From contig CAAEBM010000055.1 in NCBI GenBank assembly GCA_900754115.1, positions 1 through 64,000 of the forward strand: DNA of 64,000 nt. The letters are read 5' to 3'. The notes under the pieces were generated by a model that saw only the letters and a program-made list of their open reading frames with translations, had not been told where the DNA came from and made no database searches. The position numbers and the translations under genes are program-made. Positions 15,969 through 25,124 of the stretch are shown piece after piece. Positions within the stretch are counted from its first letter, which is position 1; every line of letters begins with the position of its first letter. This stretch comes from Bacilli bacterium (lineage in GTDB: Bacteria; Bacillota_I; Bacilli_A; RFN20; CAG-631).

Positions 15969-16685
15969 TTACTTTAATAAAGAAGCAGCGGCTTCGTCAA
16001 CATAAATGGTTGCATCAGGATGATTTTTTAAAACACTTGCAGGAAGAGAAACATTTACATCGTTTTCTACCAATGCTTGAATTGCTTTTGCTTTATTTTG
16101 ACCCGTAGCAATTAAAACAATTTTTTTAGCTTTTAAAATTGATGCCAAACCCATACTAACAGCATGTGTAGGAACTTCTTCCATACTATTAAAGAAACGA
16201 GCGTTATCTTTTCGTGTAGATTCTTTTAATTCAACGATGTGAGTGAAGGAATCAAGGGGGGTTCCTGGCTCGTTAAAAGCAATATGTCCATTAGAACCAA
16301 TTCCTAGAATTTGTAAGTCAATTCCTCCAGCCTTTTGTATTTTAGTATCATAATTAGTGACTTCTTCCATATTTAAACCTGAAGGGACATGGGTATTTTT
16401 TTTATCAATGTCAATATGGTTGAAAAGATTATGGTTCATAAAATAACGATAAGATTGTGGATGGTCTTCTGATAAGCCGACATATTCATCCAAATTAAAG
16501 GTAGTGACATCTTTAAAAGAAACTTGATGATTATTGCAAGCTTGAACTAATCGTTGATAAACACCTAAAGGACTAGAACCAGTAGCTAAACCAAGAACGC
16601 AATGGGGGTTATTTTGAATGGTTTGAATAAAAATATTAGCGACTTCTTCGTCGATTTGTTTAGAATTCATAATTTTAATTTCCAT
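15969..16685 (-). CDS. nagB: Glucosamine-6-phosphate deaminase
   Basis: A 238-residue cytosolic enzyme converting glucosamine-6-phosphate to fructose-6-phosphate and ammonia, the last step of amino-sugar use. Visible motifs are GLATGSSPLGVYQRL (phosphate loop), FNLDEYVGL with the catalytic Asp, GIGSNGHIAFNEPGTPLDS, and THAVSMGLASIL. Length matches the short Firmicutes form without the allosteric extension of E. coli NagB. The AAGAAGG site precedes the ATG. It lies 40 nt behind the GH10-like glycosidase gene and before a small zinc-ribbon gene. No nagA is in the window. Confidence 0.96.
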   Translation of the reverse strand: MEIKIMNSKQIDEEVANIFIQTIQNNPHCVLGLATGSSPLGVYQRLVQACNNHQVSFKDVTTFNLDEYVGLSEDHPQSYRYFMNHNLFNHIDIDKKNTHVPSGLNMEEVTNYDTKIQKAGGIDLQILGIGSNGHIAFNEPGTPLDSFTHIVELKESTRKDNARFFNSMEEVPTHAVSMGLASILKAKKIVLIATGQNKAKAIQALVENDVNVSLPASVLKNHPDATIYVDEAAASLLK

Positions 16686-16725
16686 GATTGTTACCTTCTT
16701 TCCGTAATTTATTATATACCTTTTT

Positions 16726-18711
16726 TTATTTTTTTGTTGCTTGATATTGTTGAATTTGTAAAATTGTTAATAAATTTTGACTTTGTTTTACAAAAGCAGC
16801 ATATGATTTTCCTTTTAAATATTGAGTTGCAACAGAACAAAAAGACTTTAAAGCGATGATTGCATCATTTAAGGAAGTGATATTTATCATTTTTTTTAAT
16901 TCTTTTAAGAAATCATCTTTGTTCAAACATTCTTGATTTTTTTCAAAATAGGGCATTTTTTGTAATAATTCTTGTTGATAAGCTTTTAATAAAAGAGAAA
17001 CATCTTGATGAGGTGAAACAGAAGGATTCCGATTTGGTCCTAACTTTAATACTTCTTGTACTGATTTTGAATTTAAAATATCTGGTAAAGAAAAGATAGC
17101 ATATCCTTGTGCATGATTTTGGATACATGCTTCAATTTGATAAACATTCATCATACTTGAAACACCTTCATAATTAGGAGAAATTCCTGTATAACTGAAA
17201 GCTTTATTATCATTAAATGTGACTAAATGTTTTGTTGCGTTTTCTATTTCACTAGTTCCAAAATAGTAAGCCATTGGTAAAGTGATATCAATCCAGCCTT
17301 TTTTGACCCATTGTACCCAATCTTGCATTTTATTTTTAATCGCATATTCTGTTTCAGGAACAACGGCCATTGAAATTTTACATTGAGGACGAATTTGACG
17401 AACTAAAGAGACGACTTCTTGCACAAGCAAGGTAATTTTATCACAACGATATTGAATCCATTGATTGTTAATTGCTGGTTGTTTTACAAGTTCTCTAACA
17501 TCTTCTTTGCAATCATAGCCATATCGTTTTTTAAATTCCTTCATGGCATAATCGCTATATCCATTACTAGTATTAATGTCTAGATTTCCATTAGGATAAC
17601 GGACATAATCAATATGGAAACCATCAAATTCATAATTTGTTAACAATTCTTTATAAATAGATAAAACGTATTCATGAACCTTAGGATTGGCAGGGTCTAA
17701 AAAGATAAAGCCATTTTCCATGATTTCACTATTTCCATCAGCAGGACCTTGTATAGTAGAGCCATCATAATTGACCATGCGGAAATCTTGAGGGTAGTTT
17801 TTATCAAAGCGAATGTGTTCTCCTACAAAAAAGTTTTCTACCCAAGCGTGCACTTCAATGTTTCTTTGATGAGCTTCACTGATAAGGGCTTTTAAATAGT
17901 CTTTTCCATAAGGACCAAAGTCTCCATCTTTGACTTCTTCATTTGTACCGGTAATAGTTGAAATTCCCGGGATATCTCCGTTATAAAAACTTTCTACATA
18001 TAAAGTGTTTAAATGACACGCTTGCATGACATTTAAGATGTGTTTTAAATCGGAAAGATTTTTTTCATTAGGACGATACCAAACGCCTCTTGATTCAATG
18101 CTTGAACTTTCTGTTGTTAAACAATAAATCAAAGCGATTTGATTTAAAATGGCTTCTTTTTCAGTTAAAAAATCATTTATATTTTCTTCATGAACTTTCA
18201 TTTTTAACATGTGATTAAATTTTAAGCGAATTTCATCTAGTGTTTTGCTAACTAAGTTTCGATCAAATAATAATACAGAATCAAAAGCATCTGTTACACG
18301 TTTTTCAATTTCTTGTACTTTAATTTTTAATGAATAAAGTGTAGAAACAACTAAATCCATGTAAACATAAAGCACTTTTTGTTTCGCATCATAAGCAACT
18401 TTGGTTCCAAGTTCAATATTTTTCAAAATGAAATCATGTCCTTTAGAATTTCCACTAATGACATAGCCATTTTTAGGAATTTGTACCCGGTCACTTAGTT
18501 CAATGACAATGCCTTCATGATTGACTGCTGCTTCAAAACCCCATGGATTGGTTCCCGTTTTATTATCTAGGGTTTTATAAGGATAATCATAGGTATAAAT
18601 ATTGAGTTGATCTTGTCCACGAAAAGCCGGAGCAAAAGATGCTTTTGGATTCGTTTTTTCTGTTGGATTAATAAAGTCAATGGGATAAGTTATTTCTTTT
18701 TTGTATTCCAT
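16726..18711 (-). CDS. Family-10-like glycosyl hydrolase (GHL10/DUF187), cytosolic
   Basis: A 661-residue protein. The first 180 residues form a beta-rich domain containing IPKNGYVISG, a phrase also seen in phosphodiester-glycosidase-like proteins. The central region (about 205-560) is the GHL10 TIM barrel, with ESRGVWYRP at its start, TLYVESFYNGD, HAWVENFFVG, FDGFHIDYVRYP and WVKKGWIDITLPMAYYF, the typical landmarks. The C-terminal 90 residues are helical. Relatives are mostly secreted, yet there is no signal peptide or lipobox here, so it probably acts on an imported sugar or intracellular glycan. AGGAGA precedes the ATG. Downstream nagB suggests an amino-sugar-containing substrate, an inference. 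Confidence 0.78.
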   Translation of the reverse strand: MEYKKEITYPIDFINPTEKTNPKASFAPAFRGQDQLNIYTYDYPYKTLDNKTGTNPWGFEAAVNHEGIVIELSDRVQIPKNGYVISGNSKGHDFILKNIELGTKVAYDAKQKVLYVYMDLVVSTLYSLKIKVQEIEKRVTDAFDSVLLFDRNLVSKTLDEIRLKFNHMLKMKVHEENINDFLTEKEAILNQIALIYCLTTESSSIESRGVWYRPNEKNLSDLKHILNVMQACHLNTLYVESFYNGDIPGISTITGTNEEVKDGDFGPYGKDYLKALISEAHQRNIEVHAWVENFFVGEHIRFDKNYPQDFRMVNYDGSTIQGPADGNSEIMENGFIFLDPANPKVHEYVLSIYKELLTNYEFDGFHIDYVRYPNGNLDINTSNGYSDYAMKEFKKRYGYDCKEDVRELVKQPAINNQWIQYRCDKITLLVQEVVSLVRQIRPQCKISMAVVPETEYAIKNKMQDWVQWVKKGWIDITLPMAYYFGTSEIENATKHLVTFNDNKAFSYTGISPNYEGVSSMMNVYQIEACIQNHAQGYAIFSLPDILNSKSVQEVLKLGPNRNPSVSPHQDVSLLLKAYQQELLQKMPYFEKNQECLNKDDFLKELKKMINITSLNDAIIALKSFCSVATQYLKGKSYAAFVKQSQNLLTILQIQQYQATKK

Positions 18712-18818
18712 ATATATTCTCCTATTTTCTATTTCAACTTCATGGTATACTAAAAAAAATAGAATAGCAATAAACTTTCATACTATTTTTAAAAAAATAT
18801 AAAAAAAAGAAGAAGAAG

Positions 18819-18827
18819 TGTTATAAT
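18819..18827 (+). promoter_or_regulatory. Extended -10 promoter (TGTTATAAT) for tldD
   Basis: A TGN plus TATAAT box lies 28 nt before the tldD start. Confidence 0.6.
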
Positions 18828-18855
18828 AGAAAATACAAGTAAAGGAGAGAGAAAT

Positions 18856-20247
18856 ATGCTTAGTAAACAAAAAGCGAAAAAAATTCTAGAAATTACTTTA
18901 GAAACAGGTGCTGATTTTGGGGAATTATTTTTTGAAGACACCAAAAATTCAAGTATGCATCTAGAAAATGGGATTGTTTCCAAAGTGAATAGTGGAAATG
19001 AATTTGGATGTGGAATTCGCATTTTAAAGAAAGATAAGTGTGTTTATGGATATACCAATGATTGCTCCATGGCAAGTTTAATGAAATTGGCTAATACATT
19101 AAAGGATAGTTTTGATGGCAAAAAAGAATATGAGGTTCAACCTTTAAGACATGTAAAAAGTGATAAAAAACACTTGCCTCAAATCCCTTATGATCAAGTT
19201 TCTTTACAAGAACAATTAGACTTATTGAAAAAAGGATATCAAGCTGCCAAAAACTTTGATGAAAGAATTGCAAAAGTAGATGTACTTTTTTCAACGACTG
19301 ATCAAAAAGTAACAATTTTTAATACAGATGGAAAAATAGTTACCGATACGCGTTGTAGAGGCCGACTTTATTTAACAGCCATTGCAAAAGATAAGGATCA
19401 AATGCAAGCGCAAGGTGTGGGACCAGGAGCCCAAAAAGGATTTGAATTTTTTAAAGATGAGATTGACATTGAACAACTTGCTAAAGACACTGCAAAATCT
19501 GCTATTGTCATGTTAGAAGCAGAAGAATGCCCAGCAAAAGTAATGCCTGTTATTATTGATAATGGGTTTGGAGGCGTTATTTTCCATGAAGCCTGTGGTC
19601 ATCCATTAGAAGCTTCAGCCGTATCAAGAAATTTATCCATTTTTACTGGAAAAATGGGAACAAAAATTGCAAGTGATATCGTTACAGCAATTGATGATGG
19701 CACTATCGAAGGAGGATGGGGTTCTGCTAACTTTGATGATGAAGGAAATAAAACTTCTAGAAATGTTTTAATTAAAAATGGTGTTTTACAAAACTATTTG
19801 ATTGATAACTTTAATGGACGAGCAATGAATAAAAAAGGAAATGGAGCTTGTCGTAGAGAATCTTATAAATATGAACCAACTTCAAGAATGTCCAATACTT
19901 TTATTGATAATGGTCAATCCACATTTGAAGAAATTATTGCAAGTACGAAATATGGTTTGTATGCAAAACAATTAGGTGGAGGTAGTGTAAATCCAGCAAC
20001 TGGTGATTTTAATTTTGCTGTAAGTGAAGGATACATCGTTCAAGATGGTAAAATTGCTTATCCTGTAAAAGGAGCCACTTTAATTGGAAATGGGGCAAAT
20101 GTCTTATTAAAAATTGATATGGTTGCAAACAATTTAAAACGTGCGCAAGGAATTTGTGGGGCTTCAAGTGGAAGCATCCCTGCAGATGTGGGACAACCTA
20201 CGATTCGAGTCTCAAGTATGACCGTTGGTGGAAGAGGAGGAAACTAA
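18856..20247 (+). CDS. tldD: TldD-type metalloprotease subunit
   Basis: A 463-residue subunit of the TldD/TldE heterodimeric zinc protease that degrades or trims unfolded or modified peptides. The metal motif HEACGH is at residues 244-249, and CRRESYKYEPTSRMSNTFI plus the GGGSVNPATGDFNFAVSEGY segment near the C-terminus are typical of TldD. The ribosome site AAAGGAGA precedes the ATG. The partner gene pmbA starts 1 nt after the stop, so the pair is stoichiometrically co-translated. No RiPP precursor was seen beside it. Family assignment is firm; its physiological peptide substrate is unknown. Confidence 0.94.
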   Translation: MLSKQKAKKILEITLETGADFGELFFEDTKNSSMHLENGIVSKVNSGNEFGCGIRILKKDKCVYGYTNDCSMASLMKLANTLKDSFDGKKEYEVQPLRHVKSDKKHLPQIPYDQVSLQEQLDLLKKGYQAAKNFDERIAKVDVLFSTTDQKVTIFNTDGKIVTDTRCRGRLYLTAIAKDKDQMQAQGVGPGAQKGFEFFKDEIDIEQLAKDTAKSAIVMLEAEECPAKVMPVIIDNGFGGVIFHEACGHPLEASAVSRNLSIFTGKMGTKIASDIVTAIDDGTIEGGWGSANFDDEGNKTSRNVLIKNGVLQNYLIDNFNGRAMNKKGNGACRRESYKYEPTSRMSNTFIDNGQSTFEEIIASTKYGLYAKQLGGGSVNPATGDFNFAVSEGYIVQDGKIAYPVKGATLIGNGANVLLKIDMVANNLKRAQGICGASSGSIPADVGQPTIRVSSMTVGGRGGN

Positions 20248-20248
20248 A

Positions 20249-21583
20249 ATGAATTTTAAGAAAATTTTTGTTTTAGCCAAAGAAAAAGGCATTGAGGATT
20301 TGGAACTATACATTTCTCAAAATAAAAAATTATCCATCTCTATCTTTCATAAAAAAGTAGAAAGTTACAATGTTGCAGAAAATGAAGTTTTATCTGCTAG
20401 AGGAATTTATCATGGCAAAATGGGTTGTGCTTACACAGAACGACTTGATTCAGAAATGGCTGAATTTATAGTGGATTCAATCATTAAAAATGCGCAAATT
20501 ATTGAAGAAAACAAAGAAGTTTCTCTTTTTGCTGGCAGTCCAAAATATAAAAAGATGAAAACTTATAACGATTCTTTTGCAAAAGTAGCAGTGAAAGATA
20601 AAATTGCTCGTTTATTGAAAGCAGAACAAGTTGCTTTAGATTATGATCCTCGGATTGTAGAAGTAGCAGGTTTATCTTATGAGGAAGAAGAAAATAAAAT
20701 TTCAATTATCAACTCACAAGGACTAAACCTTTCTCAAAAAACAGTCGATGCAATGTGCTATTGTGAAACTTTAGCGAAAGAAAAAGAAGATTCAAAAACA
20801 GGCTTTAAATATCAAATTATTTCTAATTTTGAAGAATTTAATCCAGAAAAAGTGGCCATTGATTCGGCAAAAGAAGCAATTAGTCAACTTTTAGCTGAAC
20901 CTGTTCGATCTAAAAAATATAAGATTTTATTAGATGCTACTGTTATGGCAAGTATGATTTCCTCTTTAAAACGTTCTTTATTTGGTGAAAACATTAATAA
21001 AAATAAATCGAAATTGATTGATAAATTAAATCAAAAAATAGCAAGTTCAAAAGTGACTTTAATAGAAGAACCACATAGTAAAAAATATCCCTTTTATTAT
21101 CGCAGTTTTGATGATGAAGGAGTGGCAACATCTACTAAAAAAATCATCGATAAAGGAGTATTAAAAACGTATCTATATAATTTAGAATCAGCACAAGAAG
21201 CAAAAGTTGAAACTACGGGAAATGGTTATAAAAATGGACCTCTTGGTGTTGTGGCAACAAATACGGCACTTCTTATTTTAAAACCTGGTAAAAAGTCCAA
21301 AGAAGAAATAATGCAAAAGATGAAAAATGGATTATATATTACAGGAATTCAAGGTATCCATGCAGGAATGGATGGATTGAGCGGTAATTTTTCATTACAA
21401 GCAAATGGATATATGATTGAAGATGGAGTCATTGTAAAACCTGTTAATTTAATTACTATTGCGGGTAATTTGTTTACTTTATTTGAAACGATTACAGAAG
21501 TAGCAAATGATTCAACAATTACCTATAATGGAGTGGAATGTCCAAGTGTTTTTGTTAAAAGTTTAGTTGTTTCTGGAAAATAA
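20249..21583 (+). CDS. pmbA: PmbA/TldE metalloprotease subunit
   Basis: A 444-residue partner of TldD lacking the HExxxH zinc site, as expected for TldE. GIYHGKMGCAYTE in the N-terminal domain and GPLGVVATNTALLILKPG and GIHAGMDGLSGNFSLQANGY in the C-terminal domain are family landmarks. The open frame extends back to 20225 inside tldD, but GAGGAGGAAAC lies just before the ATG at 20249 and the protein fold starts there. It follows tldD without a gap and precedes a creatininase-family gene by 15 nt, giving a three-gene operon. Confidence 0.92.
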   Translation: MNFKKIFVLAKEKGIEDLELYISQNKKLSISIFHKKVESYNVAENEVLSARGIYHGKMGCAYTERLDSEMAEFIVDSIIKNAQIIEENKEVSLFAGSPKYKKMKTYNDSFAKVAVKDKIARLLKAEQVALDYDPRIVEVAGLSYEEEENKISIINSQGLNLSQKTVDAMCYCETLAKEKEDSKTGFKYQIISNFEEFNPEKVAIDSAKEAISQLLAEPVRSKKYKILLDATVMASMISSLKRSLFGENINKNKSKLIDKLNQKIASSKVTLIEEPHSKKYPFYYRSFDDEGVATSTKKIIDKGVLKTYLYNLESAQEAKVETTGNGYKNGPLGVVATNTALLILKPGKKSKEEIMQKMKNGLYITGIQGIHAGMDGLSGNFSLQANGYMIEDGVIVKPVNLITIAGNLFTLFETITEVANDSTITYNGVECPSVFVKSLVVSGK

Positions 21584-21598
21584 AAAAGGAGAAAAAAT

Positions 21599-22408
21599 AT
21601 GCTTTGGGAAAATTTAACATCTGAAGAATTTATTGACGCTTTAAAAGTGACTAAAGGAGTAGCAATCATTCCAATGGGTTGCTTAGAAAAGCATGGATAT
21701 CACATGCCTTTAGGAACAGATATGTTTATTGCAAAAGAACTTGCTGAAAAAGCTGCTGAAATAGAACCAGCTTTAGTCGTACCAATTCATCCTTATGGAA
21801 TTATTAGTGAAGCACAACATCGTGCAGGTTGTTTATCCATAACAAGCCAATTACAATATCAATTATTAGAAGAATTATGTGATGAATTAGCACGGAATGG
21901 CTATCATAAAATCATGATTATTAATGGACATGGAGGGGCAAAAAACTTCTTACGATATTTTGCTCAATCTCGTCTTGAAAAACCACATGATTATGTCGTT
22001 TATGTCATTGATGCTCATTTTAGACATGAATATCAAACGCAAGCCTTTTTAAATGAATATGGTCCAATGGATGGTGGAGGACATGCAGATATGATTGAAA
22101 CCAGTGAAATTATGTATTTGCATCCAGATACAGTTCACATGGAACGTTTAGTTCAAGAACAAACCTATGAAGATAAACAATTAAATGTTTTAGAAGAAAA
22201 TGGTGTATTTACCGGCATTTGGTGGTATGCAAAATATCCACAACATATTGCTGGAAATCCTTATAACTCAACTGCAAAAAAAGGCGAAGTAATCAATAAA
22301 ATTCACGTTGAAAACATTGCTAAAGCAATTAAAGTGATTAAAGAAGATGATTTATCTTTAAAATTACAACAAGAATTTTATAAAAAGACTAAAGATCCAG
22401 AAAGATAA
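21599..22408 (+). CDS. Creatininase-family amidohydrolase
   Basis: A 269-residue metal-dependent amidohydrolase. GCLEKHGYHMPLGTDMF carries the first metal ligands (Glu, His and Asp of the usual E-x-H-G-x-H-L-P-x-x-x-D motif), INGHGGAKNF is the second hallmark, and DGGGHADMIETS supplies the distal Glu/His set. The family includes creatinine amidohydrolase, ArfB-type formamide hydrolases and the mycofactocin peptidase MftE. Lying directly behind tldD-pmbA, a peptide-processing role like that of MftE is attractive but unproven. AAAAGGAG precedes the ATG. The operon ends in a strong terminator. Confidence 0.87.
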   Translation: MLWENLTSEEFIDALKVTKGVAIIPMGCLEKHGYHMPLGTDMFIAKELAEKAAEIEPALVVPIHPYGIISEAQHRAGCLSITSQLQYQLLEELCDELARNGYHKIMIINGHGGAKNFLRYFAQSRLEKPHDYVVYVIDAHFRHEYQTQAFLNEYGPMDGGGHADMIETSEIMYLHPDTVHMERLVQEQTYEDKQLNVLEENGVFTGIWWYAKYPQHIAGNPYNSTAKKGEVINKIHVENIAKAIKVIKEDDLSLKLQQEFYKKTKDPER

Positions 22409-22410
22409 AT

Positions 22411-22444
22411 AAAAAGCCTCAATGATAGTCATTGGGGCTTTTAT
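22411..22444. terminator. Bidirectional terminator
   Basis: AAAGCCTCAATGA pairs with TCATTGGGGCTTT (one G-U pair) around a three-base loop, flanked by A and T runs. It ends at the stop codon of the minus-strand oxidoreductase and serves both converging genes. Confidence 0.85.
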
Positions 22445-23778
22445 TTACACTTAAATATTTCACCATTGATTTTATTAAGATCAATGTGATGTTGATTAGA
22501 ATAAGCACAAGCCTTTCCAATCACTTCGGCAATATCTCGTAAAGTGGCTTGAATTCGAACAGAAGCTTCTACTCGAAAACTACAAGATAAATGACGACCG
22601 CCGACAATCAAATTATCACAATGTTTAGAGATTAAACAACGATAAGGGATTTCATAATATTCTCCTGGTTGGTAACGATGTAAATCTTCTTCTTTTATTT
22701 CATGGTCATGATGAACATCTACATACCAATCTGCTTTGGCGATTCCATCTTTAAATTTTGCTTGATTCAAATAATCTTGTTCAGTTAAAACATAATCACC
22801 AATAATACGAACTGATTCACGAATACCTAACATATCTGCAATTTTACTGACAAAGGCGTTTTCAAATCCAGGGATATATTGAATTAAAAAACGACTGAAT
22901 CGTTGTATCATCATTCTGCCTTCACTGGCATAATGACTAAAACCTTCAGGAGTATTGACATCATGGCTATTTGGTAATTCAGGGCAATTAAAAGACATGA
23001 CATTTGCTTTTCCTGGTAAAGAAAAACCTTGAATGTATTTAACATCGGCAGCAGTAATAACTTGATCTTTAATGGCTTGATTAAAATAAGGAAGTAAAGC
23101 CTTATCTCTAATAAATTCTAAACGATTTGACTCTTCTAAAGGAGGAATTCCAAATCCTTCATATTGAATAGATCGTAAAAAAGAACACAATTTGTAATAA
23201 TCCACATTTGCCATTTCAAAACGTAAAGAAACAGATTGATGCATGCCATTTTCTCCTTGGTCATCAATGGGGACTTGGGCCGCTTTACTGACACAAGCTT
23301 CTGCGGTTGTATCGACAAAAGTTTTAGCTTCTATTGCATATAAATCATTGTGAATATAGGCTATAGCATAAAGAATTTTATTGTTTTCTTTAATGACATC
23401 AATAAACGTAGCATCATAATAAATTTGTCCTTTCATTTGTCTAATCTTTGAGTCATAAAAATTAGCAAAATCTTCTCCATTGAAGCATAAAGCATAAGGG
23501 CCTCCATTATATCTTGATTGAGGACTATATTTTAAAAATTCTTCATTTAACTTTTTGGTTAAGGTTCCACAACCGACTTTTGTTGCCATGAATGGATGAA
23601 CTAAAGCACGAGTTTCACTTCCACATAAATAAATTCCTTTTTCTAAAACGATAACAGATTGTTGTTGTTCTAAAGCCGATAATGCCGCAACAACTCCACT
23701 TGTTCCTCCGCCGACTACTAAAACATCACAAGAATTTAAAAGTTTTACTTCTTTTTGATTGTATACGATTGTTTTCAT
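22441..23778 (-). CDS. FAD-dependent oxidoreductase
   Basis: A 445-residue flavoprotein of the FAD_oxidored type. The dinucleotide fold is VVGGGTSGVVAALSAL (about residues 20-35), followed by VLEKG for the ribose-binding acid. The C-terminal IVGGRHLSCSFRVEASVRIQ holds the second FAD contact, and a helix follows (ATLRDIAEVIGKA). FVDTTAEACVSK resembles the DxTGDGD/x region near the active site. There is no signal peptide. AAGGGTGAT precedes the ATG. Relatives are annotated only as FAD-dependent oxidoreductases; the substrate is unknown. It converges with the TldD operon. Confidence 0.85.
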   Translation of the reverse strand: MKTIVYNQKEVKLLNSCDVLVVGGGTSGVVAALSALEQQQSVIVLEKGIYLCGSETRALVHPFMATKVGCGTLTKKLNEEFLKYSPQSRYNGGPYALCFNGEDFANFYDSKIRQMKGQIYYDATFIDVIKENNKILYAIAYIHNDLYAIEAKTFVDTTAEACVSKAAQVPIDDQGENGMHQSVSLRFEMANVDYYKLCSFLRSIQYEGFGIPPLEESNRLEFIRDKALLPYFNQAIKDQVITAADVKYIQGFSLPGKANVMSFNCPELPNSHDVNTPEGFSHYASEGRMMIQRFSRFLIQYIPGFENAFVSKIADMLGIRESVRIIGDYVLTEQDYLNQAKFKDGIAKADWYVDVHHDHEIKEEDLHRYQPGEYYEIPYRCLISKHCDNLIVGGRHLSCSFRVEASVRIQATLRDIAEVIGKACAYSNQHHIDLNKINGEIFKCK

Positions 23779-23859
23779 CTTTTATCACCCTTTTTATTGT
23801 ATCTCAAATAACAAAAAAAAGATAGAATGTTGTATAATAAAAAAAAGGAGAAATGATAT

Positions 23860-24312
23860 ATGGACATGTTAGTGAATTTATACGCAATAGATTATAAATT
23901 TCAATTACAAGAAGGAATTGAAATTCAAAGAATTTTGTCTCCTAATATTTTTTTGTTAGAAGAATTTATTGAAAAACATTTTACAAAATCTTGGGCAAGT
24001 GAGGCTAAAGCGGCTTGTTATAAAAACAATCCAACTTGTTTTATTGCAATTGCAGATAAAAAAATTGTTGGTTTTGCCTGTTTTGATGCTACAACCAAAG
24101 GTTTTTTTGGACCAATAGGAGTAGATCCTAATAAAAGACATCAAGGAATTGCAAAAGCTTTAATTTTAACTACGCTGCATGCAATGAAAGAAGACGGATA
24201 TGCTTACGCAATTATTGGTAGTGCTGGGGATAATGTAATTGAAATGTATAAAAAAGTGTGTCATGCCACACCAATTGAACTAGGACCTTCTGTGTATCAA
24301 AGAATGATTTAG
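23860..24312 (+). CDS. GNAT-family N-acetyltransferase
   Basis: A 150-residue acetyltransferase. The acetyl-CoA loop is PNKRHQGIAKALI (R/Q-x-x-G-x-A pattern), preceded by GFFGPIGV (beta-4/motif A) and by the central strand IVGFACFDA. Substrate cannot be predicted. AGGAG lies at about 23846 before the ATG at 23860; a second in-frame ATG is at 23866. A TATAAT at 23833-23838 is a candidate promoter without a strong -35. The stop overlaps that of convergent uppP by 3 nt, leaving no intergenic space. Confidence 0.82.
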   Translation: MDMLVNLYAIDYKFQLQEGIEIQRILSPNIFLLEEFIEKHFTKSWASEAKAACYKNNPTCFIAIADKKIVGFACFDATTKGFFGPIGVDPNKRHQGIAKALILTTLHAMKEDGYAYAIIGSAGDNVIEMYKKVCHATPIELGPSVYQRMI

Positions 24313-25124
24313 CGGCCTAAAAATATGGTAAAAATACCGATTAAAACTAAATAAATTGCAAAATAGCGATAATGACGATTATTAAATTTTTTAAAAATAA
24401 AGGTTAAAGAAAAATAAGTAAAAATAAAGGCAACTACCATCGCAATGATAGATAAAATAAGAATGTTATAATCAGCAAATAATTGGCTTGCATCTTTTAA
24501 AGAAAAGATAAAACTTCCCAAAGCAGCAGGAATGAAGAGTAAAAAAGCAAATTCTTTTGCTTTTTCTTGCTTTAAAGAAGAGCATTTTGCTCCACTAAGG
24601 GTCATTCCACTTCGAGAAACTCCCGGAAAGATACCAATCAATTGCGAAAATCCAGTAATGATTGCTGTTTTTAAATCGACTTGTTCTTTAGTGCCTTCTT
24701 TAATGAAACTGATTATAAATAAAACAAAAGCAGTAAAAAGAAAACTAAGTCCTACAAAAATTAAATTTGAAAATAAAGATTCAATTTTATCTTGAAAAAG
24801 AATTCCAACAATACCGATTGGAATACTTGCAATACAAACATAAACCACCAGTAAGAAATCTTCTTTTCTTTCTTTTCTTTTATGAATGATGTATTGATAC
24901 GTGCCACTAATCATTTTAAAAATTAATTTTTTGAAAAAAATGAGCAAAGCCAGCAATGATGCAAAGTGTAAAAAGATAGTAAAAGTAGCGATTGCATTCT
25001 CATTGACTTTTAAAAGATGTTGAGCAACCATTAAATGTCCACTGCTTGAAATGGGAAGAATTTCAGATATTCCTTGTAAAAAACCTAAAAAGATATATTT
25101 TAAGAGTTCAATGAATCGTTCCAT
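24309..25124 (-). CDS. uppP: Undecaprenyl-diphosphatase
   Basis: A 271-residue polytopic membrane enzyme that recycles undecaprenyl pyrophosphate for cell-wall synthesis and gives bacitracin tolerance. QGISEILPISSSGHL (near residue 15) and FPGVSRSGMT (near 165) are the two active-site motifs, surrounded by about eight hydrophobic helices. An ATG at 25130 is in frame, but AAGGGG is immediately upstream of it and 7 nt from the ATG at 25124, which is preferred. The start lies inside the 3' end of miaA, so it is translated from the mutS-mutL-miaA transcript. Confidence 0.95.
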   Translation of the reverse strand: MERFIELLKYIFLGFLQGISEILPISSSGHLMVAQHLLKVNENAIATFTIFLHFASLLALLIFFKKLIFKMISGTYQYIIHKRKERKEDFLLVVYVCIASIPIGIVGILFQDKIESLFSNLIFVGLSFLFTAFVLFIISFIKEGTKEQVDLKTAIITGFSQLIGIFPGVSRSGMTLSGAKCSSLKQEKAKEFAFLLFIPAALGSFIFSLKDASQLFADYNILILSIIAMVVAFIFTYFSLTFIFKKFNNRHYRYFAIYLVLIGIFTIFLGR

